From the NCBI GenBank assembly GCA_038210415.1, contig JBBQWS010000081.1:1-10685 (forward strand): a DNA stretch of 10,685 nt. Direction: 5' to 3'. The stretch comes from JBBQWS01 sp038210415. Its GTDB lineage: Bacteria; Actinomycetota; Actinomycetes; Prado026. Below, piece by piece: positions 1-5,268 of the stretch. Under the pieces are notes generated by a model. The model saw only the letters and a list, made by a program, of their open reading frames with translations, did not search any database and was not told the origin of the DNA. Both the position numbers and the translations under genes were made by a program. Every line of letters begins with the position of its first letter. Position 1 is the first letter of the stretch.

Positions 1-2
1 GG

Positions 3-164
3 GCCACCCCACCGGCCCGCAGCGGCGAACCGGAGCCGACGCCGGGCAGCGGGCTCGGCCGCCCCCTGATGGTGGACTGGGAGGTCGCTGCCGACGCCGA
101 CTTCCGCCGTGTGGTCAAGAGCGGGCAGGTGCGCACGGCGACCACACCGTCAAGGTCGACGTGA
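3..164 (+). pseudogene. N-terminal (PhoD_N) fragment of the PhoD-like phosphatase, out of frame with the rest
   Basis: Reading frame 3 from the left edge gives a stretch with PLMVDWEVAADADF followed by RRVVKSGQV. This is the pattern of the Ig-like N-terminal domain that precedes the metallophosphatase domain in PhoD proteins. The frame then runs into a TGA at 162-164. The continuation of the same domain (HGDHTVKVDV, then GLTAYTRYWYRF) is found in frame 2. Going from frame 3 to frame 2 needs one missing base (or two extra), most economically between about 126 and 142. Upstream coding lies outside the window, so the true start, any Tat signal peptide and the rest of this domain are not visible. 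It may be a real inactivating mutation or a sequencing/assembly error. Confidence 0.6.
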
Positions 165-1603
165 AGGGCCTCACGGCGTACACCCGCTACTGGTACCGCT
201 TCACGGCCCTCGGTCAGCAGAGCCCGGTGGGTCGGACCCGCACCGCGCCCGACGAACCGGGCGAGATCCGGGCACTGCGACTGGCCCTCGTGTCATGCAG
301 CAACTACACCGGCGGCTACTTTGGGGCCTACCGCAGCATGGCCCGGCGGACGGACCTCGACATGGTCCTCCACGTCGGTGACTACATCTACGAGTACGGC
401 AACGGGGCCGACCGCTACGGCCCCGACAGCCTCATCGGGATCCGCGACGCGCAGCCGCCCACCGAGACGATCGACCTGCGCGGCTACCGGCTGCGGCATG
501 CGCTGCACAAGGCCGATCCCGACCTCCAGGCTGCTCACCAGCAGCACCCGTGGATCACGATCTTCGACGACCACGAGGTGGCCAACAACGCGTGGGACAC
601 GGGGGCGGAGAACCACACCCCCGCGACTGAGGGCCCGTTCCTGCGCCGCCGACGTCAGGCGTACGAGGCCTATCTGGAGTGGATGCCGTTCCGGCTGCCC
701 GAGCAGCAGACCGTGCCCCATCAGGGCAAGCGGTTCTTCAAGCGGTTCACCTACGGCGCGCTTGCCGACCTGTCCGTGATGGAGACCCGTCAAAACCGCA
801 GCCGTCAGGTCGATGTCGCCCCCTTCACCTCGACCGGGGGCGGGTTCATCCCGGTCGGGATCCCCGACGTGGATGCCCAGCTGGCCGACCCGACCCGTCA
901 CCTGCCGGAGCCAGAGCAGCTCGCCTGGCTGAAGTCCGGCGTCGGCGACACCCGTCGTCGCTGGCACCTCGTGGGCAACCAGGTCGTCATCACCCCCGTG
1001 CGCTTCCCGGGGGCAGCCCTCGGGATCCCCTCTGTCCCAACGCTACTCAACTCCGACCAGTGGGACGGATACCAGGCCGACCAGGCCGACCTCCTGGGGC
1101 ACCTGGGCTCCCTGCCGGCCGAGGCCGGCGACACGGTGGTGCTGACCGGCGACATCCACTCCTCGTGGGCGATGGACCTGCCGGTCGGGCGGGACGCCGG
1201 GGGGACCTACCGGGCCGTGGGCGTCGAGTTTGTCTGCCCGTCGGTGACGAGCGACGGCTTCTACGAAGGCTTTTCCGGTGCCCTCGCCGGTCAGCCGCCC
1301 GAGGCAGTCGTGGCAGCGGTCGCCGGCGCGACGGGAGCGGTGCGCGCCACCAACCCGTGGATCCAGTACCTCGACGGTGTCGGTCACGGCTACGTCGTCG
1401 TCGACGTCACCCCCGAGCGGACGCAGGCCGACTTCTATCTCACCCCGGTACCCACCTCGGCCCAGCCCGATCCGCGCGTGGTTCGATCCATCGTCCCGAC
1501 GTACGCGACGAGCTGGGTGACGCGCGCCGGGTCGCGGCACGTGGTCGCCGCGGCCGGCCGGCTCGGCCCCCGCGCGGACGAACCGCACGGCCCGACGGAA
1601 TAG
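161..1603 (+). CDS. PhoD-like alkaline phosphatase/phosphodiesterase, catalytic part (5' incomplete)
   Basis: Metallophosphatase of the PhoD family, which normally acts outside the membrane after Tat export and releases phosphate from phosphoesters. The GTG at 161 is only the first possible start in this frame and falls inside the conserved DHTVKVDVKGL stretch, so it is unlikely to be a real start. The frame is open back to the left edge. Visible from residue 1 at 161: the end of the Ig-like domain with YWYRFTA (10-16); SCSNYTGGYFGAY (45-57), the family's first conserved block; GDYIYEYG (73-80), metal ligands; FDDHEVANN (135-143), the DDHE metal site; GDIHSSWAMD (330-339), a late His ligand block; and NPWIQYLDGVGHGYVVVDV (398-416), typical of the C-terminus. 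All catalytic motifs are intact. The gene is tail-to-tail with the unknown-function gene, 30 bp apart. Family assignment is firm; whether the gene is functional depends on the frameshift near 126-142. Confidence 0.88.
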   Translation: MKGLTAYTRYWYRFTALGQQSPVGRTRTAPDEPGEIRALRLALVSCSNYTGGYFGAYRSMARRTDLDMVLHVGDYIYEYGNGADRYGPDSLIGIRDAQPPTETIDLRGYRLRHALHKADPDLQAAHQQHPWITIFDDHEVANNAWDTGAENHTPATEGPFLRRRRQAYEAYLEWMPFRLPEQQTVPHQGKRFFKRFTYGALADLSVMETRQNRSRQVDVAPFTSTGGGFIPVGIPDVDAQLADPTRHLPEPEQLAWLKSGVGDTRRRWHLVGNQVVITPVRFPGAALGIPSVPTLLNSDQWDGYQADQADLLGHLGSLPAEAGDTVVLTGDIHSSWAMDLPVGRDAGGTYRAVGVEFVCPSVTSDGFYEGFSGALAGQPPEAVVAAVAGATGAVRATNPWIQYLDGVGHGYVVVDVTPERTQADFYLTPVPTSAQPDPRVVRSIVPTYATSWVTRAGSRHVVAAAGRLGPRADEPHGPTE

Positions 1604-1633
1604 CGAGGGCGCGCGGACGCGCGGGTGGCGCTC

Positions 1634-2260
1634 TCAGCTCGGTCGATGGCGGGGAGCGTCGGCGAAGAAGTCGCGCAGCTCGCCCACGTCGGCGAAGGAG
1701 CTCGTCGACCGCGCGACTCCGAACGGAGCGTTCCAGTAGGGGTCGTCGGCCGGCACCGCGTCGACCCCGACGTAGGCGTAGGGCTCGGGCAGGTAGCTGT
1801 CACCTGGTGAGACACCGTAGTTGACGTCGTCGATGCGGATGCCGACGTCGAAGTGCTCCGGCCACAGCACCGGCTCGAGGTCCGGCGCCAGCAGTCGCAA
1901 CGCTTCGTCGCCGATCGCGTAGGCGTCGGCGATGACGCGGGCCGCCTGGGCGTCGACCTTGAGCGGCTCGTCGGCGCTCACCTCCCCACCGTCACCGTAG
2001 ATGTCGACCGGGGCACCCGCCTCGAGGCGGACTGCGGTGGCGAGCTCGCGGGCGGTGAAGCCCGAGATGGGATAGGCGATGCCGCCGTGCACCAGATCGG
2101 TGCCGACAACCGCCAGCGTCGGCTCGGCCACGGTGCGGAAGCCGCCCGGCGACACGCGTAGCTCGATCGACCCGCTGCTGCGGTGTTGCGGGCCGGCCAG
2201 CACGTGTTCGGCCACGGCGTGCAGCGCACGACGGGTGCGGATGAGGTCCTCGTTCGGCAC
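1634..2260 (-). CDS. Conserved actinobacterial protein of unknown function
   Basis: I do not recognise a function. The chosen GTG start gives 208 residues and has AAGGAG seven bases upstream. The frame could be extended upstream, but that would run through the promoter-like element at 2297-2326. The protein is acidic and soluble in appearance, with no signal peptide or membrane segment. It begins with a helix-like MPNEDLIRTRRALHAVAEHV, followed by a beta-rich part with VSPGGFRTV (37-44). Near residues 133-180 is a motif-rich section: LWPEHFDVGI, then VNYGVSPGDSY, EPYAYVGV and DPYWNAPFG. The pattern resembles a family I have seen widely in actinobacteria without a known role. It is divergent from the antiporter gene. 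A promoter-like element identical in layout to that of the Rieske-TPP operon lies upstream, so it may belong to the same sigma-factor regulon (inference). Confidence 0.82.
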   Translation of the reverse strand: MPNEDLIRTRRALHAVAEHVLAGPQHRSSGSIELRVSPGGFRTVAEPTLAVVGTDLVHGGIAYPISGFTARELATAVRLEAGAPVDIYGDGGEVSADEPLKVDAQAARVIADAYAIGDEALRLLAPDLEPVLWPEHFDVGIRIDDVNYGVSPGDSYLPEPYAYVGVDAVPADDPYWNAPFGVARSTSSFADVGELRDFFADAPRHRPS

Positions 2261-2296
2261 AGCACGTCTCCTTCGTTCTCGTGACGGGGTCGAAGG

Positions 2297-2326
2297 GCAG
2301 TCTGCCGCGCCCGCGTCGGCGTTACA
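2297..2326 (-). promoter_or_regulatory. Putative ECF-sigma promoter of the unknown-function gene (TGTAACG-N16-AGACTGC)
   Basis: On the minus strand, TGTAACG (2326-2320) is followed after exactly 16 bases by AGACTGC (2303-2297). The same two blocks at the same spacing stand upstream of the Rieske-TPP gene at 7270-7241, while the spacers differ. The layout fits a -35/-10 pair. A start site about 6-8 bases downstream would leave a leader of roughly 30 bases carrying the AAGGAG that precedes the GTG at 2260. Assignment to the ECF sigma factor encoded at 3817-4437 is inference. Confidence 0.6.
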
Positions 2327-2328
2327 GG

Positions 2329-2357
2329 TGAAACGTTCGGAGCCCGACCGAGACTGA
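2329..2357 (+). promoter_or_regulatory. Putative ECF-sigma promoter variant for the antiporter gene (TGAAACG-N15-AGACTGA)
   Basis: On the plus strand TGAAACG (2329-2335) and AGACTGA (2351-2357) are separated by 15 bases. It differs from the minus-strand element by one base in the upstream block and one base in spacing. The two divergent upstream blocks lie back to back, two bases apart, and together form the imperfect inverted repeat CGTTACA-GG-TGAAACG. The -10-like block ends only six bases before the antiporter ATG at 2364. The predicted transcription start is therefore at or beside the ATG, which would give a leaderless mRNA. This agrees with the lack of a clear Shine-Dalgarno there. Confidence 0.42.
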
Positions 2358-2363
2358 ACCGAT

Positions 2364-3596
2364 ATGCCCGACGTCTCGTTCGACAACCTGCTTGTCATCT
2401 CCGTCATCGCGGTGCTGGCTCCGCTGCTGGCCGGCGCCGCACCTCGACTGCGCATTCCCGCTGTCGTCCTTGAGATCGTTGCCGGCATCATCGTGGGCCC
2501 GACCGGGTTCGGCTGGGTGGGGGTCGACCTGCCGATCCAGATCCTGGCCCTCTTCGGGCTGGCCTTCCTCCTCTTCCTCGCCGGGCTCGAGATCGACCTG
2601 ATGCGACTGCGCGGGCGGACCCTGGCCGTGGCTACGGGTGGTTACGCCGTCACTCTCGCGCTCGGCCTCGCGGTCGGCGGAGGGCTGCATGCCCTTGGCT
2701 GGGTCCAGCAGCCGCTCCTGATCGCGGTCGCGTTGTCGGCGACCTCCCTGGGCCTGGTGGTGCCGGTGCTGAAGGACGCCGCACAGAGCAGAACCGCCGT
2801 GGGCCAGACCGCGATCGCCGCAGCCACCGTGGCCGACTTCGCCGCCATCGTCGTGCTCTCGTTCTTCTTCTCCACCTCGAATGGGAGCACCGGGGCGAAG
2901 GTGGTGTTGCTGATCTCCTTCGCCGCGCTGATCGGCTTGACGGCGTTCGTCGTGATGCGGGCCGGACACTCGATGCGCCTCGGCGACCTGCTCGTCCGGC
3001 TGCAGGACACGACGGCCGAGATCAGGGTGCGGCTCGCCGTCGTCCTGCTGGTCGCATTCGTGGCGCTCGCGACGCGCTTCGGTCTGGAGAGCATCCTCGG
3101 CGCGTTCCTCGCGGGTGCGATCGTCAGCCTCGTCGACCGGGACTCCTCCTCCCACCCCCAGTTCCGCACGAAGCTGGAGGCGGTCGGCTACGGGTTCGTC
3201 GTGCCGGTGTTCTTCGTCAGCTCGGGGATCCGGCTCGACCTGACCGGTCTCGTGCAGAGCCCGACGGCACTGGCCCGCGTGCCGGTGTTCCTGGCCGCGC
3301 TGCTCATTGTGCGCGGGGTCCCGGCCCTGCTCGTGCGCCGTACGCTCGGGGGCCGGGCGACGACGGCCGTCGCTCTGCTGCAGGCCACCTCGCTGCCCTT
3401 CCTCGTGACGGCCACGCAGATCGGGCTGGTGTTGGGCCAGATCTCCTCGGTCACCGCCGCGGCCCTCGTCTGCGCCGGGCTGCTGTCGGTGCTGATCTTC
3501 CCCCCGGCCGCGCTGGCGCTGCTGAAGGGCGCTCAGCCCGACTCCGACTCGCCGGAGCGTCCGGAGCGCCAGGAGCGGAAGGCGTCCATGAGCTGA
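2364..3596 (+). CDS. Kef/CPA2-type monovalent cation:proton antiporter
   Basis: Integral membrane exchanger of the Na+/H+ exchanger (CPA2, KefB/KefC-like) family, 410 residues with about 12 hydrophobic segments. Family signatures: IPAVVLEIVAGIIVGPTGFG (31-50), LFLAGLEIDL (70-79), ATSLGLVVPVLKD (126-138), a conserved Asp in TVADFAAIVVL (D158), LESILGAFLAGAIVS (241-255) and PVFFVSSGIRLDL (281-293). The C-terminus is a short charged tail (about 391-410). The RCK/TrkA-N nucleotide-binding domain found in KefB and KefC is absent, so any gating must come from another protein or none. No good ribosome site precedes the ATG, but a promoter-like element ends six bases before it, suggesting leaderless expression. 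Its last 64 bp overlap the 3' end of the anti-sigma gene on the other strand. The transported cation (K+ or Na+) cannot be told. Confidence 0.9.
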   Translation: MPDVSFDNLLVISVIAVLAPLLAGAAPRLRIPAVVLEIVAGIIVGPTGFGWVGVDLPIQILALFGLAFLLFLAGLEIDLMRLRGRTLAVATGGYAVTLALGLAVGGGLHALGWVQQPLLIAVALSATSLGLVVPVLKDAAQSRTAVGQTAIAAATVADFAAIVVLSFFFSTSNGSTGAKVVLLISFAALIGLTAFVVMRAGHSMRLGDLLVRLQDTTAEIRVRLAVVLLVAFVALATRFGLESILGAFLAGAIVSLVDRDSSSHPQFRTKLEAVGYGFVVPVFFVSSGIRLDLTGLVQSPTALARVPVFLAALLIVRGVPALLVRRTLGGRATTAVALLQATSLPFLVTATQIGLVLGQISSVTAAALVCAGLLSVLIFPPAALALLKGAQPDSDSPERPERQERKASMS

Positions 3597-3820
3597 CCGC
3601 GGGCCGCGGGCGAGAGTGGGTCGAGAGTGACGCGACCGAGCACGCGGGTCGACGCGCGGATCTGGTCGAGGTAGCGGGCGCAGCCGGGGCACGCGGCCAC
3701 GTGCTGCTCGAAGCGCGCGCGGCTGCTGGCGTCAAGGAGGTCATCGAGGTAGTCGGTCACGAGGTCGACGAACTCGCGGCAGGTGATGCCGCCGAAGTCC
3801 ACGTCGTCCCACCTGCTCAC
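3533..3820 (-). CDS. Zinc-finger (zf-HC2) anti-sigma factor
   Basis: A 95-residue soluble protein that should bind the neighbouring sigma factor and hold it inactive. The GTG start overlaps the sigma stop codon as GTGA (3817-3820), so translation is coupled. Sequence signs: C14 in GITCREFVDLVTDYLDDLL, a helix reading SSRARFEQHVAACPGCARYL, and the H40-x3-C44-x2-C47 zinc motif typical of ZAS-domain anti-sigma factors. There is no transmembrane segment, so it acts in the cytoplasm. In related ZAS proteins zinc-bound cysteines can sense oxidants, and the same is possible here but unproven. Its tail overlaps the antiporter 3' end by 64 bp. Confidence 0.9.
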   Translation of the reverse strand: MSRWDDVDFGGITCREFVDLVTDYLDDLLDASSRARFEQHVAACPGCARYLDQIRASTRVLGRVTLDPLSPAARGQLMDAFRSWRSGRSGESESG

Positions 3821-4437
3821 GAGGCCGCCCCGAAGTACCCGCCCAGCGCCTCGCGGATGCGAGCCCGGCCTCGGTGGAGGAGGACTCGCTGGTTGGCCGC
3901 AGTGAGGTCCAGCAGGGCACAGACCTCGTCGGAGCCGTAGCCGTCGACGTCACGCAGGGAGACCACGATGCGCTGTTGCTCGGGCAGCCGAGCCAGCTCA
4001 CTGCGGACGAGATCGAGCGCCTCGCCCGACAGGAGACTGCTCTCTGGCGACTCGCGCCACGGCATCGGGAAGCGCACCCAGTGATCGGGCCACGCGGATG
4101 CGGCGGACTGGAAGCGGTCGGGACTCACCGCCGGATGGTCGCCCACGTGCATGTCCACGGGAGTGCACCGCTTCTCACGTACGCCGCGCGTCTTGGCGAT
4201 GTTGACCAGCACGCGGAACAGCCACGTGCGCAGACTGGACCGACCCTCGAACCTGTCGATCCCCTGGAGCAGCGCGAGCCAGGTGTCCTGCACGACGTCC
4301 TCGGCGACCTCGCGCGAGGTGACGTACGCGCGGGCGACGGAGAGCATCGACGGACTGTAGCGATCGACCAGGTCGGCGAAGGCGCGCTCGTCACCGGCTC
4401 GCAACAGGTCGACGAGCTCGTCGTCGAGAATTGTCAC
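3817..4437 (-). CDS. ECF-type RNA polymerase sigma factor
   Basis: An alternative sigma factor of 206 residues that directs RNA polymerase to a small set of promoters. The GTG start is chosen because GGAGG lies five bases upstream; longer in-frame extensions to about 4647 would run into the upstream oxidoreductase gene. Sigma-2 spans about residues 15-85: DERAFADLVDRYSPSML, then VAEDVVQDTWLALLQGIDRF and LRTWLFRVLVNIAKTR. Sigma-4 spans about 138-195: LPEQQRIVVSLRDVDGYGSD, EVCALLDLTAANQRVLLHRG and RARIREAL. The linker between them is unusually long (about 86-136) and Trp/Pro rich (WPDHWVRFPMPW). It is the third gene of a minus-strand cluster, 86 bp after the oxidoreductase gene and overlapping its anti-sigma gene. 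Transcription from the element upstream of the Rieske-TPP gene would give autoregulation (inference). Confidence 0.92.
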   Translation of the reverse strand: MTILDDELVDLLRAGDERAFADLVDRYSPSMLSVARAYVTSREVAEDVVQDTWLALLQGIDRFEGRSSLRTWLFRVLVNIAKTRGVREKRCTPVDMHVGDHPAVSPDRFQSAASAWPDHWVRFPMPWRESPESSLLSGEALDLVRSELARLPEQQRIVVSLRDVDGYGSDEVCALLDLTAANQRVLLHRGRARIREALGGYFGAAS

Positions 4438-4468
4438 GAGCACCTCCGGCGCACACCCTAGCTGCGGT

Positions 4469-4489
4469 GAAGGGCAGCACAGAAGGGCA
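4469..4489. repeat. Tandem-spaced 8-bp direct repeat (GAAGGGCA) ahead of the sigma gene
   Basis: GAAGGGCA occurs at 4469-4476 and 4482-4489, a period of 13 bp, in the 86-bp gap between the oxidoreductase and sigma genes. A third copy at 2292-2299 overlaps the -10-like block upstream of the unknown-function gene. It could be a binding half-site or chance. No recognisable promoter boxes at good spacing were found in this gap. Confidence 0.3.
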
Positions 4490-4523
4490 CGCCGCGGGCT
4501 GTTCGCGACGTGTAAGGCTCCGG

Positions 4524-5240
4524 TCAGCGGTACTCGGGGTTCTCGTAGTCGAAGCGGCATCCGGCGTCCCATTCCGCGCGCTGGTTCCCGTATGCGGGGA
4601 TGCCGCCCGCGTCCTTCAGCATGCGGGCCAGGTGGATGAGGTTCCACGTCATGAACGCGGTGTTGCGGTTGGTGAAGTCGTTCTCCGGGCCCCCCGAACC
4701 GGGGTCGAGGTAGGACGGGCCCGGCCCGGCCTCACCGATCCAGCCGGCATCGGCCTGCGGCGGGATCGTGTAGCCGATGTGCTGCAGGGTGTAGAGGACG
4801 TTCATCGCGCAGTGCTTGATGCCGTCCTCGTTTCCGGTGATGAAGCACCCGGCGACGCGTCCGTAGTAGAGGTACTGGCCGGCGTCGTTGAGCAGGTGCG
4901 AGCCGCCGTAGAGCCGTTCGTGCACCTGCTTCATGATCGAGCTGTTGTCGCCCAGCCAGATGGGCCCGGCGAGGACGAGGATGTCGGCCGCCAGGACCTT
5001 CTCGAAGATTTCCGGCCAGTCGTCGGTGCCGGCGCCGTGCTCGCGCATGTCCGGCCAGACGCCAGTCGCGATGTCGTGGTCGATCGCGCGCACGATGTCC
5101 ACGCCGATGCCGTGCTCGCGCATGATGTGGGCGCTCGCTTCGACGAGGCCCTGGGTGTTGCTCGGCTCGGGCGATCGTTTGAGCGTGCAGTTGATGAACA
5201 AGGCCTTGAGGTCGCTGTAGTCCGGAAGGGTGGCGGTCAT
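4524..5240 (-). CDS. Flavodoxin-fold NAD(P)H-dependent oxidoreductase (FMN-reductase family)
   Basis: A 238-residue soluble protein predicted to bind FMN and pass electrons from NAD(P)H to a quinone, electrophile or protein partner. The flavodoxin-like core opens with beta strand LKALFINCTL (11-20) and the phosphate-binding loop KRSPEPSNTQGL (21-32). The second flavin contact region is ADILVLAGPIWLGDNSSIMK (85-104), followed by GRVAGCFITGNEDGIKH (127-143). Beyond about residue 165 is a family-specific tail ending in RFDYENPEYR. The ATG has AAAGGA five bases upstream. The gene begins 28 bp after the Rieske-TPP stop, so the two are very likely co-transcribed, and the sigma gene follows. Kef potassium channels use flavodoxin-like ancillary quinone reductases, and a Kef-type antiporter is nearby; a link is only suggestive. 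The electron acceptor is unknown. Confidence 0.85.
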   Translation of the reverse strand: MTATLPDYSDLKALFINCTLKRSPEPSNTQGLVEASAHIMREHGIGVDIVRAIDHDIATGVWPDMREHGAGTDDWPEIFEKVLAADILVLAGPIWLGDNSSIMKQVHERLYGGSHLLNDAGQYLYYGRVAGCFITGNEDGIKHCAMNVLYTLQHIGYTIPPQADAGWIGEAGPGPSYLDPGSGGPENDFTNRNTAFMTWNLIHLARMLKDAGGIPAYGNQRAEWDAGCRFDYENPEYR

Positions 5241-5268
5241 GGTGGTCCTTTCGCAGGGGGGTGAGCGT

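Noticed and set aside
1604..1633. CGCGCGGACGCGCG palindrome-like run between the convergent PhoD and unknown-function genes as a terminator
   Set aside because: The self-complementary arms leave only a two-base loop (or a four-base stem), and there is no T-run. It is not convincing beyond high-GC noise.
2322..3692. 456-codon minus-strand open frame opposite the antiporter
   Set aside because: The composition is repetitive R/E/Q/D/H with no recognisable domain, while the plus strand encodes an unmistakable antiporter.
4455..4483. TAGGGT (minus strand, 4460-4455) as a -10 for a separate sigma-gene promoter
   Set aside because: The hexamer 17 bases upstream (TCTGTG) does not resemble a -35, and neither the TGTAACG nor the AGACTG block is present.
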